Source: Paenibacillus camerounensis | GTDB taxonomy: Bacteria; Bacillota; Bacilli; Paenibacillales; Paenibacillaceae | Direction of reading: 5' to 3' | Length of the DNA stretch: 64,000 nt | Assembly (NCBI RefSeq): GCF_000723885.1 | Contig: NZ_CCDG010000006.1 | Span: forward strand, 62,001-126,000 | In this document: one piece after another, positions 20,682-29,810 of the stretch | How positions within the stretch are numbered: the first letter of the stretch is position 1 | Layout: every line of letters begins with the position of its first letter | The notes under the pieces: generated by a model | Database searches by the model: none | The model's input: the letters and a program-made list of their open reading frames with translations, nothing else | What the model was told of the DNA's origin: nothing | Position numbers and translations under genes: made by a program

Positions 20682-21779
20682 TCAATACAAAACAGCCGCT
20701 GCTTCCGGTGTAAACGGCTTAATGTCATCCAGTCTGCCTTCATGCACCTTCTTCGCCCATGCCGGATCACCGAGCAGCGCACGGCCTACAGCCACCAGAT
20801 CAAATTCCTGCTGCTCCAGCCGGCTCATTAGTTCCTGATAACCCGGTACGCCGGTCTCCCCGTCATCTGCCATACCGACGGAGCCGACAGCAATCGTGGT
20901 CTTGCCGCTGAGCTTCTTCACCCAGCCGGCCAGGCTAAGCTCAGATCCAGCAAACCCCGGCTCATTGAAGCGGCGTGTCGAGACGTGGAAAATGTCCACT
21001 CCCGCTTCAACCAATACGCTCAGGAACTGCTCCAGCTGTTCTGGTGTATCCCACAGCTTCGCTGTATAATCCGCCATTTTCCACTGGGACAGCCGCATCG
21101 AAATTGGATAATCCGGCCCGACCGCAGCGCGTACAGCACGCACTACTTCCGCCGCAAATGTGGTACGCTGCAGATCATCACCGCCGTAACGGTCTGTGCG
21201 CCGGTTTGTTTTTGCCCAGAAGAACTGATCAATCAGAAAACCGTGTGCCCCGTGAAGCTCGATTCCGTCAAAGCCGATCCGCCGGGCATTCGCCGCTGCG
21301 TCCGCATAAGCCTGAATGACTTCATCAATATCCTGTTCCGTCATCGGCTCGCCCGCATAGTTGCCTTCAAGGTCCAGCCCTGAGGGGCCCAGTGACTTTG
21401 CCTGCGGATTAGGCCCGGTGCCTTCGGGACGGATCATGCCCATATGCACCAGCTGCGGAAAAATCATCCCCCCTGCTTCATGCACCTGCCGCACCACACT
21501 GCTCCAGCCTGCCAAAGCCGCTTCACCGGACATATCCGGCAGTCTGGACTCACTTGCTGCTGCCGGATGGCCGATTACCGCACCCTCTGTAATAACAAGT
21601 CCGACTTCATTCTCCGCGCGGCGGCTATAGTATGCGGCTACATCCTCTCCCGGTACACCGTCCGGGGAAAAGGCCCGTGCCATCGGTGACATAACAATCC
21701 GGTTGGATATGGTCAATTGCCGAACCTTATACGGCTCAAACAAGGCTTCCAGTGCTTGTGTCTGCTGCTCAATACTCAA
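20682..21779 (-). CDS. Old Yellow Enzyme family NADH:flavin oxidoreductase
   Basis: The 365-residue FMN-binding TIM barrel has LFEPYKVRQLTISNRIVMSPMAR at the start, the active-site stretch DGIELHGAHGFLIDQFFWAKTNRRTDRYGG with the substrate-binding His pair region, and VAVGRALLGDPAWAKK near the end. Family members reduce activated alkenes, nitro compounds or related electrophiles with NAD(P)H. The start is TTG 8 bases after GGGAGG. It faces away from the TetR gene at 22018-22611, its likely repressor. Confidence 0.92.
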   Translation of the reverse strand: MSIEQQTQALEALFEPYKVRQLTISNRIVMSPMARAFSPDGVPGEDVAAYYSRRAENEVGLVITEGAVIGHPAAASESRLPDMSGEAALAGWSSVVRQVHEAGGMIFPQLVHMGMIRPEGTGPNPQAKSLGPSGLDLEGNYAGEPMTEQDIDEVIQAYADAAANARRIGFDGIELHGAHGFLIDQFFWAKTNRRTDRYGGDDLQRTTFAAEVVRAVRAAVGPDYPISMRLSQWKMADYTAKLWDTPEQLEQFLSVLVEAGVDIFHVSTRRFNEPGFAGSELSLAGWVKKLSGKTTIAVGSVGMADDGETGVPGYQELMSRLEQQEFDLVAVGRALLGDPAWAKKVHEGRLDDIKPFTPEAAAVLY

Positions 21780-21951
21780 ATGTAACGCCTCCCTGAACTT
21801 CCGGATTTTCGCCCGGTCCTGTTATCCTAGCCGTTTACGGCGGGATATGTAGGCTAGCTTATCAGGCAGACGCTCCCCCTACAACCGACAATCCCGCCGG
21901 ATTGTTGCTTAAGCGAAGGCCCCGGATCATTGTCGGGGAGGAAGAAAACAT

Positions 21952-21980
21952 TTGTTGTCGCACGGGCGCATGATTATAAT
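21952..21980 (+). promoter_or_regulatory. Sigma-A promoter of the tetR-family gene
   Basis: TTGTTG (21952-21957) and a perfect TATAAT (21975-21980) are separated by 17 bases. They lie 38 bases before the start of the TetR gene. The GC-rich imperfect palindromes between here and 21780 (for example CCCCGG...CGGGG around 21921-21938) are candidate operator sequence for the divergent pair. Confidence 0.8.
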
Positions 21981-22017
21981 TAGAAGAATCTTTTGACACC
22001 TGAAAGGATGTTCATTA

Positions 22018-22611
22018 ATGGCTAATGTGCTATCCCCTAACCCGAACGATCCGCGTGTAATCCGGACACGGCAGCTGATTCTGGACGCCTTCCTCCGGCT
22101 GCTGAATACCAAGGATTTCAACCAGATCACGATCAGTGATATTACCAGTAACGCAACAGTTAACAGGGCTACGTTTTATGCCCATTTTGCCGATAAATAT
22201 GCGCTGCTTGAAGACATGCTGTCCAGTGCTTTTACAACTCTGGTCGTCCAAAAGCTTGATACCGAAGCCCCGCTGACGGAACAGACTCTTCTGGAGCTGA
22301 TTGAGGCCCTGTGCGCTTACCACGAATCCAGCCAGCATTGTGTCAAAAAATATGATTCCGTGGCCCTGATGATCGAAGAAAATATTAAGCTTCAGCTCGA
22401 ACAGCTCATTCTCAGGCTGCTTGGAAAAACTTCGGGCACACCTGATCATTCAAAAGCGTTAGGCTCCGCCGCAACGCTGCTAAGCTGGTCCATCTATGGT
22501 GTAACCTACCGCTGGAATCAGGATGGCCGGACCGAAGCTCCCGCCGAGCTTTCCAAGCGTGTCAGTCCGTTGATTATGGGCGGAATCTCTCATTTGCATA
22601 GTATCACATAA
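22018..22611 (+). CDS. TetR/AcrR-family regulator
   Basis: The 197-residue protein has an N-terminal helix-turn-helix: IRTRQLILDAFLRLLNTKDFNQITISDITSNATVNRATFYAHFADKYALLEDML. The helical ligand-binding part is not conserved. It probably represses the divergent oxidoreductase gene in response to a reactive electrophile, a common arrangement for OYE genes. The ribosome site AAAGGATG precedes the ATG. Confidence 0.9.
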   Translation: MANVLSPNPNDPRVIRTRQLILDAFLRLLNTKDFNQITISDITSNATVNRATFYAHFADKYALLEDMLSSAFTTLVVQKLDTEAPLTEQTLLELIEALCAYHESSQHCVKKYDSVALMIEENIKLQLEQLILRLLGKTSGTPDHSKALGSAATLLSWSIYGVTYRWNQDGRTEAPAELSKRVSPLIMGGISHLHSIT

Positions 22612-22654
22612 AAAAAGAGGCGCCCCCGTAATCATTCACAGGGACAACCTCTTT
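22610..22654 (-). terminator. Terminator of the metNIQ-like operon
   Basis: On the minus strand AAAGAGG and CCTCTTT close a hairpin with GC-rich inner sequence, followed by TTTTTTT. It lies 10 bases past the stop of the lipoprotein gene. It overlaps the 3' end of the TetR gene on the other strand. Confidence 0.75.
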
Positions 22655-22663
22655 GCATAACTG

Positions 22664-23518
22664 TTATTTAAAAGCCGGCAGAGCAATCTCTGCATAATTA
22701 TCTTCCAGGAACTTCTTCACTTCGGGACCGCTGATGCGCTTTGCCAGCTTCTGGATTGCATCAGAATCCTGATTGTCTTCCCGCGCTACGAGCGTAATTG
22801 TAAATTCGGAATCCTCACGTTCGGTAATCAGCGCATCCTTCCTCGGAGTCAGGCCAAGCGGGCTGGCATATGCAGGAGTCATTGCCACCAGGTCGCCGTC
22901 ATCCAGCATCCGGGCCAGCATCAGCAGGTCAACTTCCTCGATCTTGAAGTTCTTCGGATTTTCCGTAATATCCGCCTGGGTTGCTGTGATGCCTACTCCA
23001 TCCTTCAGCTTAATCAGACCGGCATCGGCAAACATCTGCAGTGAACGTCCGATATTGGACGGGTCATTGGCCATTACCAGCTTCGCGCCTTCCGGCAGCT
23101 CCTCGATGGATTTGACCGTTTTGGAATAACCGCCGTAGATCGCGTCATACACAGGCTGTACCGGAACGAGGTTCGAGCCCTTGCTGTCATTGAACTGCGT
23201 CATGTAAGGCACATGCTGGAAGAAGTTCGCGTCCACTTCCTTGTTCGCCAGCGCCTCGTTCGGCTGCACATTGTCGGACAACACAACGATTTCCATATCC
23301 ACCCCGTCCTCAAGCAGCAGCGGCTTCACAATATCAAGAATATCGGTCATTGGAGGAATCAGTGTTGCTACCTTGATTTTTACGGGTTCTGTACTTGCTG
23401 CAGTTGCTGCCGGCGCTTCCGTAGCTTCTGCGGCATTTTGAGCATTGTTAGTGTTGTTACCGCAGCCTGCAGCAACCAGAACGAACAGCATCAGCATTGC
23501 AATCATGGACTTTTTCAT
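22664..23518 (-). CDS. metQ: MetQ/NlpA-family binding lipoprotein
   Basis: The 284-residue protein has a lipobox VAAGCG near residue 19, then an Ala/Thr/Glu linker and the NlpA domain beginning PVKIKVATLIPPMTDILDIVKPLL. It contains EVDANFFQHVPYMTQF, the conserved ligand-site segment of MetQ proteins. These deliver methionine or a related compound to MetNI. The match is good but the methionine specificity is by family only; the operon lacks a SAM riboswitch. Confidence 0.88.
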   Translation of the reverse strand: MKKSMIAMLMLFVLVAAGCGNNTNNAQNAAEATEAPAATAASTEPVKIKVATLIPPMTDILDIVKPLLLEDGVDMEIVVLSDNVQPNEALANKEVDANFFQHVPYMTQFNDSKGSNLVPVQPVYDAIYGGYSKTVKSIEELPEGAKLVMANDPSNIGRSLQMFADAGLIKLKDGVGITATQADITENPKNFKIEEVDLLMLARMLDDGDLVAMTPAYASPLGLTPRKDALITEREDSEFTITLVAREDNQDSDAIQKLAKRISGPEVKKFLEDNYAEIALPAFK

Positions 23519-23600
23519 TGTTTTTCATTAACCCCCGATATTTATATTTGGATTTCAAAATAGTACAGCCTGTACATTCATTGCTCAGTCTTCCCTTTAA

Positions 23601-24263
23601 TCAGCGTTTATCCAGCAGTCTTGCCGCCGTGCTTCCGGTGAACTGAATCAGCTGCACGAGCGCAATCATGACGACGATGGCGTAGGCCATCACTTCGGTC
23701 TCAAACCGCTGATACCCGTAACGGATGGCAAAATCGCCGACACCCCCGCCCCCAACAACACCCATCACCGTTGAAAAAGAAATAAAGCTGATCGTGGAAG
23801 CCGTGAGTCCGAGCACCAGCCCCGACCGCGCCTCCACATACAGGAACTTAAAAATCAGCTCCACCTTCGAAGCTCCCATGGACAGAGCAGCCTCAATTGT
23901 ACCTTTGGGAACCTCCAGCAGGGATTGCTCCACCAGACGGGCATAATAAGCTATGGCGACAACCGACAGCGGCACTGTTGAGGCTAATGTCCCGATCGCC
24001 GTTCCCACCAGAAACCGGGTCACTGGAATAAGAGCCACCACCAGCAGCAGGAACGGAAAGGAGCGGACCACGTTAACGATGCTGTTCAGCGTCAGTGACA
24101 GGCTCCGGTTCTCATAAAGCTGGCCCTTGCGGCAAAAGTACAACAGTGTGCCCAGCGGAAGCCCGACCAGCAGCGCTGCCAGGATGGAGATTCCGACCAT
24201 AACAAAGGTCTCTCCGATTGACTGCCACATCAGATCCTGGTATTTCAGCATGCTTTCCCACAT
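23601..24263 (-). CDS. metI: MetI-family ABC permease
   Basis: The 220-residue permease has five predicted helices and the EAA loop VPKGTIEAALSMGASKVELIFKFLYVEA near residues 118-145, typical of MetI. It partners the ATPase encoded immediately upstream, whose stop codon overlaps its start, and the lipoprotein downstream. Confidence 0.92.
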   Translation of the reverse strand: MWESMLKYQDLMWQSIGETFVMVGISILAALLVGLPLGTLLYFCRKGQLYENRSLSLTLNSIVNVVRSFPFLLLVVALIPVTRFLVGTAIGTLASTVPLSVVAIAYYARLVEQSLLEVPKGTIEAALSMGASKVELIFKFLYVEARSGLVLGLTASTISFISFSTVMGVVGGGGVGDFAIRYGYQRFETEVMAYAIVVMIALVQLIQFTGSTAARLLDKR

Positions 24264-25018
24264 TATCGCCCACCTGCCTTGCCGGTAATCTGCTCGCGGT
24301 AGGAGCCGGAATGCCCCGATGGGGGAAGGAACCCGTTCTCCTCGCGTGAGAACGCATCCACGATAATCCCGTCCCGCATGACAGATACCTCAGCGCAGAT
24401 GCTGCGCACCACATCCAGCTCATGGGTCACGATCACGATCGTTACGCCGAGCGCAGTGTTAATATGCTTCAGCACGCTAAGGATGTCCGCCGTAGTCACC
24501 GGGTCCAGCGCGGAGGTCGGCTCATCGCACAGCAGCAGCTGCGGGCTATTGGCCAGGGCGCGGGCAATCGCTACCCTTTGCCGCTGGCCGCCGCTGAGCC
24601 GGGCGGGATACTGCTCCGCTTTGTCGGTCAGGCCGACGAACTCAAGCACCTCAGCCACCCGCTTCTGTCGCTCCCCCTTCGGCACACGCGCCAGCTCCAG
24701 CGGAATAGCCACATTACGGCTGACGGTTGCATTGGCGACCAGGTTAAAATGCTGAAAGATCATTCCGATCTTCTGCCGCTCCCGGCGCAGCTCTTTCTCT
24801 GTTAATGCCGTCAGCTCCTTGCCGCCTGCATGCACAGTGCCTTTGTCAGGACGCTCCAGCAGATTCATCAGACGCAGCAGCGTTGATTTGCCGGCTCCGC
24901 TTGCCCCGATTATGCCGTGGATTGAAGCCGGTTGCACTGAGAGTGATACATCCCGGACCGCGTGATGGCTGCCTTCCCTCAGTTCGAAGCTTTTACTAAC
25001 TCCGTTCAGCGCTAAAAT
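24263..25018 (-). CDS. metN: MetN-like ABC ATPase, short form with non-canonical start
   Basis: Walker A GASGAGKST, Q-loop IFQHFNLV, signature LSGGQRQRVAIARAL, Walker B LLLCDEPTSALDP and H-loop VTHELDV are all present. Homology extends upstream of the first usual start codon (GTG 24937), through TILALNGVSKSFEL and the first strands. In that frame there is no ATG, GTG or TTG before an in-frame stop near 25087. An ATT at 25018, 9 bases after GGAGAGGGG, is the most likely start. The protein also lacks the C-terminal NIL (methionine-sensing) domain: about 251 residues against about 340 for MetN. A sequencing error in the start region cannot be excluded. Confidence 0.75.
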   Translation of the reverse strand: MLALNGVSKSFELREGSHHAVRDVSLSVQPASIHGIIGASGAGKSTLLRLMNLLERPDKGTVHAGGKELTALTEKELRRERQKIGMIFQHFNLVANATVSRNVAIPLELARVPKGERQKRVAEVLEFVGLTDKAEQYPARLSGGQRQRVAIARALANSPQLLLCDEPTSALDPVTTADILSVLKHINTALGVTIVIVTHELDVVRSICAEVSVMRDGIIVDAFSREENGFLPPSGHSGSYREQITGKAGGR

Positions 25019-25365
25019 CGTATTCCGCCCCTCTCCGGACCTGTTGATAATAAAGCTTGTTCCCCCGTGAAGTGTACTACAACTATTTTAAAACTGTTTT
25101 ATTAAAAATCTCTTTAAATAATAAGGCATAACCTTCACTGTGTCATCATTTATTTTTAAAATGATATATCAGACCTATGGAAGGCTTCCCTTCCTCTAAG
25201 GATGCGCGGCCGGAGTTAAAATTATCCTGCTCCTCCGGAAGAAGGGGCTGTTATGTAGAAAATACAGCGCGGCTCAGGGGTTTCGCACCGCATACGCCTC
25301 CCGGTGCGCGGTCCGGAAGCCCCAGCCGGCGGGGCAAACCTCAGTGTGCCGCCCGGCTTTCGGCG

Positions 25366-25391
25366 CATTAAAGGGATTTTTCCCTTTAATG
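25366..25391. repeat. Perfect 11-bp inverted repeat in GC-rich block
   Basis: CATTAAAGGGA and TCCCTTTAATG are separated by TTTT. It lies between two copies of GCCCGGCTTTC (25351 and about 25403), so the whole block could fold into one longer structure. Its function is unknown. Confidence 0.6.
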
Positions 25392-25512
25392 GCGGGCTCG
25401 AGGCCCGGCTTTCAGCCGGCGGCCTTAACCTGGAGTTTGACTTCAGTCAAACGCATTTTGCCTCTCATTTAGTCCCACAGGCCAGTTTAGGTTACTTAAC
25501 TACATAAACAAA

Positions 25513-25543
25513 ATAGCGGCCTCCATAAACGGGAGACCGCTAT
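25513..25543 (-). terminator. Second minus-strand hairpin terminator
   Basis: On the minus strand ATAGCGGTCTCC pairs with GGAGGCCGCTAT (one mismatch) around GTTTAT, then runs into TTTTGTTT. It would back up the terminator at 25717-25739. Confidence 0.65.
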
Positions 25544-25710
25544 CTAACTTGTATAGTTACTGTTACTTTAACTGCATCCAATAAGCCTCACTCAGAGCAT
25601 AAGCATAATTAGATTGAACCTATACGTTTGTTAACAAATCTGGATTGCCTCTAGTCAGTAAGTCGATAAACTCTAACCGGTGACTTTAACAAACCAGCTC
25701 TTATTCAACC

Positions 25711-25739
25711 AGAGAAAGCGGAGCTAAGCTAACTCCGCT
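25711..25739 (-). terminator. Terminator after the xylanase gene
   Basis: On the minus strand AGCGGAG and CTCCGCT pair around TTAGCTTAG, followed by TTCTCT. It begins 18 bases past the xylanase stop codon. Confidence 0.7.
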
Positions 25740-25757
25740 CTCTTATTCTATTACAGC

Positions 25758-26768
25758 TTAGCGGCTGCGCGCAGCAAGCCGATCGAACGCAGGCTTTGGC
25801 CGGTGCTGTTCGTCGAACAGGAACGGCCAGTTTTTGCGTCCGCGGACAGGGAAGTTGTCCAGCCACGTGTAGTCGTCCGCCGCCCCCCAGAAGGTGACGG
25901 ACGAGATGACCTCACGGTATTCCCGGAGCAGCCGGAATACCGCGTCATACCGCTCCGCCTGGAGCTCAAGCAGCTCCGGCGGCGGGCTTGACAGGTCCGT
26001 CCGCTTATCGTCAAAGCGGAACAGGGACATATCCAGCTCGGTAAGCTGCAGCTGCAGCCCGAGCGAGGCGTACTTCTCGATCGCTGCCCGGATGTCATCC
26101 AGCGCGGGGTCGTACAGATTCCAGTGGGCCTGCAGGCCGACACCGTGGACCGGCACTCCCTGCTCCAGCAGCGACTTCAATAGTGTATAGATTTTGTCGC
26201 GCTTCTGCGGATGACTCTCATTGTAGTCATTGTAGAACAGCAGCGCCTGCGGATCAGCCGCGTGGGCATATTTGAATGCCCGAGCAATGAACTCAGGTCC
26301 GGCGATTTCCAGCCATTTGGAGGGCCGCAGCAGCTCCGGACCTTCATCAGCGATTACCTCGTTGACGACATCCCAGGCATAAATCTGCCCCCGGTAACGC
26401 CCGGCTACTGTATCAATATGTGACTTTAGGCGTGACAGCAGAAGCTCCTTGCTTACTGCCGCGCCTGCTCCGTCTGTAAAGAGCCAATCGCTCGTCTGGT
26501 TATGCCACACCAGGGTATGACCGCGCATCGACAATCCGTGCTTCCGGGCAAATGCCGCCAGCTCGTCCGCCTGTTCAAAGGTGTATACCGCCTCCTGCGG
26601 ATGCACACTTTCAAACTTCATCTCATTCTCGGCAGTGATACTATTGAAATGATAGGCGAGCAGCTGCTCCTGCGAGCGGATCGTGAGCGGATTCACCGCT
26701 GCGCCGATCTTCCAATCATCAGTGAACAAGTCCTTTAACGAAAGCCCGCTAAAGCTGTTATCTCCCAT
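25758..26768 (-). CDS. Intracellular GH10 endo-1,4-beta-xylanase
   Basis: The 336-residue protein is a complete GH10 TIM barrel: AENEMKFESVHP, GHTLVWHNQ, the acid/base Glu in WDVVNEV, and the nucleophile Glu in LQLTELDMS. It has no signal peptide and no carbohydrate-binding module, so it should act in the cytoplasm on imported xylo-oligosaccharides. The start at 26768 follows GGGAGGG by 7 bases; a TTG six codons upstream is in the open frame but lies inside the ribosome site. It is the last gene of the xylan cluster, next to the GH43 gene. Confidence 0.93.
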   Translation of the reverse strand: MGDNSFSGLSLKDLFTDDWKIGAAVNPLTIRSQEQLLAYHFNSITAENEMKFESVHPQEAVYTFEQADELAAFARKHGLSMRGHTLVWHNQTSDWLFTDGAGAAVSKELLLSRLKSHIDTVAGRYRGQIYAWDVVNEVIADEGPELLRPSKWLEIAGPEFIARAFKYAHAADPQALLFYNDYNESHPQKRDKIYTLLKSLLEQGVPVHGVGLQAHWNLYDPALDDIRAAIEKYASLGLQLQLTELDMSLFRFDDKRTDLSSPPPELLELQAERYDAVFRLLREYREVISSVTFWGAADDYTWLDNFPVRGRKNWPFLFDEQHRPKPAFDRLAARSR

Positions 26769-26850
26769 CCTAATACCCTCCCGCAATAAAATTTCCGCAA
26801 GTATAGTCAGCCTTCACTGCCATGAGCCATGCAGATGTAACCGCAGCCGC

Positions 26851-28506
26851 TCAAGCCTGCCATTCCAGCCAGTCGAAATAAGCAATGCCCGGCATCTCCC
26901 GGCCGTTACCCGTCGCGTACATGCCAACCACTACTCCGGTAAAAGCATTTCCTTCCGCTGCCTGCGGTGACAGCTCATATGCTGCACCTGCTGCAAGCCG
27001 GGTCCACTCCTTACCGTCCATGGAATAAAGCAGACGGTACTCGCGGTAATCTGCGGTAATCTTCAGAAAAACCCTGCCTTCAGATTCGTTTACCGGAACC
27101 TCCGCTGCCAGCTCCGTCTGCCCTCTCACCGTTAGCCGTGCAAACACCAGCAGTTGACTGTCCCTGACAATCATCCCTGCTTCATAATGGGCCCGCTCAT
27201 TCATTCTGACGCACAATCCGGCTTCCGCACCGTCCTCCTGAGTTTCCAGCTCAAGCAGCGTGCTCCACTCTGCATTAAACTGCTGCTGTCTGCGGCCGAC
27301 AAAGGCTGTCTGGCCGGTATCGCTAAGTCCGGCCGGCTGCCCCTTCAGCGCCAGCCAGCCCGGACGCTCCTCCAGCGACCAGCTGTGCTCAGCCGGGTTG
27401 CGCAGGAAGACCAAATCATGGGGCAGCAAACGATCGTCAAACTCATACCGCCCGCTATAAAGAACGCTCCTCCGCACCTTTTCATCCAGGCTGATCCCAG
27501 CTTCACTTAACTTATCAAGCTCACCCGCAGCCTCCAGCTTAGGTAGCCTGCAGCCGCTCCCGGCTGCCTCTTCCTCTTCCCCGTCACTGTAACAAGGCCG
27601 CTCCACACACATCTCCAGCCCGACCGTACCCTCATTGTTATCAATCAGCGGCCAGCCGTCCTCACTCCAGCTCACCGGGGCCAGATAGGTCTCCCGGCCA
27701 AGCACACCGTAGCCGTCCTCCCCAAGACGTACACCAAGAAAGACCGCCCACCATCCGCCGTCCGGTCCTTCGATCAGATCGGCATGACCCAGATACTGGA
27801 TCGGATGCTCAAGCTCCCTGTGGGTCAGAATCGGCTTGGCCCATTCCTCAAACGGACCGTACGGCGAGCTGCTGCGGCCGATGATCTCGCGGTGCTCCTT
27901 GGCCGTTCCGCCGGAAGCCGCCATGATATAGTACATCCCGTTAATCTTGTACAGATGCGGACCCTCCAGCCACGGCCCGCCGTCCCCGTTCCAGATCACC
28001 ACAGGTTCAGTCAGCGCTGCTCCGGTGGCAATATCAATCTCATACTGGATGATGTGCGAGTCATAGCCTGCACCCTGCTGAGCAGTTACATAGACTCTGC
28101 CGTCCTCATCGAACATAAGCGATGGATCAATACCGCCATAAGGGACGGAGATAGGGTCAGACCATTGGCCTTTGGGGTCAGCAGCGGTTACGAAGAAATT
28201 GCCCCTGCCCCTCACATCTGTTGTAATCATATAGAAAACCCCGTCGTGATAACGGAGCGTCGGCGCATAAATCCCGTCAGAGCTGCCGCAATTACGGATG
28301 TCGAGCTGGCTGATCCGGTCCAGCACATGGCCGATTTGCTTCCAGTGAATCAGATCACGGCTGTGAAACAGCGGAACGCCGGGAAAATATTCAAAGGTGC
28401 TGCAGACCAGATAATAATCCTCTCCTGCCCGGGTAATGCTCGGATCAGGATAAAAACCCGGCAGCACCGGGTTCGTATACTTTATGAATGATTGCTTCAT
28501 CTCCAT
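26851..28506 (-). CDS. GH43-family beta-xylosidase
   Basis: The 551-residue enzyme is a five-bladed beta-propeller GH43 domain with catalytic base Asp in GFYPDPSI, the pKa-modulating Asp in GGIDPSLMF and the general acid Glu in WLEGPHLYK. A C-terminal beta-sandwich runs from about residue 340. It has no signal peptide. It should trim xylo-oligosaccharides, including arabinosylated ones, to monomers inside the cell. AAGGAAGG precedes the ATG. It sits between the LplABC-type importer and the GH10 gene. Confidence 0.92.
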   Translation of the reverse strand: MEMKQSFIKYTNPVLPGFYPDPSITRAGEDYYLVCSTFEYFPGVPLFHSRDLIHWKQIGHVLDRISQLDIRNCGSSDGIYAPTLRYHDGVFYMITTDVRGRGNFFVTAADPKGQWSDPISVPYGGIDPSLMFDEDGRVYVTAQQGAGYDSHIIQYEIDIATGAALTEPVVIWNGDGGPWLEGPHLYKINGMYYIMAASGGTAKEHREIIGRSSSPYGPFEEWAKPILTHRELEHPIQYLGHADLIEGPDGGWWAVFLGVRLGEDGYGVLGRETYLAPVSWSEDGWPLIDNNEGTVGLEMCVERPCYSDGEEEEAAGSGCRLPKLEAAGELDKLSEAGISLDEKVRRSVLYSGRYEFDDRLLPHDLVFLRNPAEHSWSLEERPGWLALKGQPAGLSDTGQTAFVGRRQQQFNAEWSTLLELETQEDGAEAGLCVRMNERAHYEAGMIVRDSQLLVFARLTVRGQTELAAEVPVNESEGRVFLKITADYREYRLLYSMDGKEWTRLAAGAAYELSPQAAEGNAFTGVVVGMYATGNGREMPGIAYFDWLEWQA

Positions 28507-28847
28507 GTAATAACCTTCCTTTTAGTCGATAAAGGCACTTATATCTGCCGGAGATTACGGGCCGGGCCTACACTTTAATTGGATTTTTGCCACCTAATTT
28601 CACTGAATCCGAGTCTCTTGCGAATTAGTCGGAAAACCTCCACCTACTTCAGCCCGTAAGCCCTAATAGTGGCGAAAACAGCAGATTTAGATGACCTTTT
28701 TCCCCCTAATACTCAAATTCTAGCCTGTAGCCGCAAAATAGGTCGCCAATTTCCACTTAAATCGGATCACTCAGCACGCTGTAAACTTGGATTAAAGCGA
28801 CTCCAGAGTATACTTTGAATTTGGAGTCCGGCTGCTTTCTTAAGATC
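28507..28847. other. Intergenic region upstream of the GH43 gene
   Basis: These 341 bases separate the permease and GH43 genes, wide enough for a separate promoter, but no clear -35/-10 pair stands out. The middle (28580-28720) has A/T-rich modules with CCACCTAATTTC, CTCCACCTACTTC and CCCCTAATA that resemble the block at 49640-49830, probably another dispersed Paenibacillus-type repeat. Confidence 0.45.
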
Positions 28848-29810
28848 CTACTCCTTAACACTCCCCACATTCAGACCAACCACAAAATACTTCTGCATGA
28901 ACGGATACACGAGCAGGATCGGAACCGAAGCGACTACTGTAATCGCGGCCCGGATCGACAGCGGTGTCACCAGCGCCCGCGCGGATTCCTGGTCCATCCC
29001 TACCCCGGCGGCAACGTTCGGGTTGCTGTTGGAGTTCATCGTCGAGGATAAGAGCTTCATCAGCTCGTACTGCAGCGTGCTCAGGTGCTGCCGGGAGGAG
29101 GTGTAGATAAACGCATCGAACCAGGAGTTCCAGGCCCCTACCGCAACAAACAGGGCAATGGTGGCAAGCACCGGCTTGCACAGCGGGAAGACCACCCTCA
29201 TGAAGATTTTGAAATCTCCGGCTCCGTCAATTCTCGCTGACTCCATCAGGCTTTCAGGTATGGTACCGATGTAAGTCCGGATAACGATCATATTGAAGGC
29301 ACTGATCATCGACGGGAAAATATACACCCAGAAGCTGTTAATCAGGTTCAAGTCCTTGATCAGAAAATAGCTCGGGATCAGACCGGCGCTGAAATACATC
29401 GTCAGCACGAAGATTACGGTGATCGGCTGGCGGAAGACATATTCCCGCCGGCTCAGCGTATAGGCCAGCATGGTCGTCAGAAAGATATTCAGCACTGTCG
29501 ACAGCACCGTCCGCGCTACAGAAACCAGAAAAGCATCATAAATCGTGCCGGAGGCAAAGATCGCCTTGTAATTCTGGATGGTCCAGGCTCTCGGCCATAA
29601 GTAAATGCCGCCGCGGATTGTGTCATTCCCCGCGTTAAACGAAACGGCAATGGTATTCAAGAACGGATATAACGTAACAATCACGAGACAAATCATAAAT
29701 ACTGTATTAAAGGTGGTGAACAGCACAGGCTCCAGCTTCCCTTTGCCGATGCTTCTTCTCACTCTCATGCCTGTGTTGTGCCCGGGGCTAATCTGCCGGT
29801 TATCCATCAT
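28848..29810 (-). CDS. CUT1 permease, LplC/YtcP type
   Basis: The 320-residue protein has six helices and the EAA loop ESARIDGAGDFKIFMRVVFPLCKP. It ends in PFMQKYFVVGLNVGSVKE, the conserved tail of YtcP/LplC permeases. Its start codon overlaps the stop of the preceding permease gene. It forms the inner-membrane part of the xylo-oligosaccharide importer, and the cluster has no ATPase gene, so a shared MsmX-type ATPase is expected. Confidence 0.92.
   Translation of the reverse strand: MMDNRQISPGHNTGMRVRRSIGKGKLEPVLFTTFNTVFMICLVIVTLYPFLNTIAVSFNAGNDTIRGGIYLWPRAWTIQNYKAIFASGTIYDAFLVSVARTVLSTVLNIFLTTMLAYTLSRREYVFRQPITVIFVLTMYFSAGLIPSYFLIKDLNLINSFWVYIFPSMISAFNMIVIRTYIGTIPESLMESARIDGAGDFKIFMRVVFPLCKPVLATIALFVAVGAWNSWFDAFIYTSSRQHLSTLQYELMKLLSSTMNSNSNPNVAAGVGMDQESARALVTPLSIRAAITVVASVPILLVYPFMQKYFVVGLNVGSVKE

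Larger units (their letters stand above)
25019..25757. other. Structured, gene-free region between metN and the xylanase gene
   Basis: No convincing gene is seen. 25060-25170 is AT-rich and should hold the metN promoter, with no SAM-box riboswitch motif. 25260-25450 is GC-rich with repeated GCCCGGCTTTC elements flanking a perfect palindrome at 25366-25391. Two minus-strand terminator-like hairpins (25513-25543 and 25717-25739) lie downstream of the xylanase gene. Confidence 0.6.

Noticed and set aside
25019-25240. SAM riboswitch before the metNIQ-like operon
   Set aside because: The S-box core sequences are absent from the minus-strand leader; the region is simply AT-rich.
25177-25507. Two short plus-strand open frames of 64 and 67 codons in the metN-xylanase gap
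   Set aside because: Both lack ribosome sites and sit in the GC-rich palindromic block; their composition is Arg/Pro/Gly-rich as expected of chance frames.
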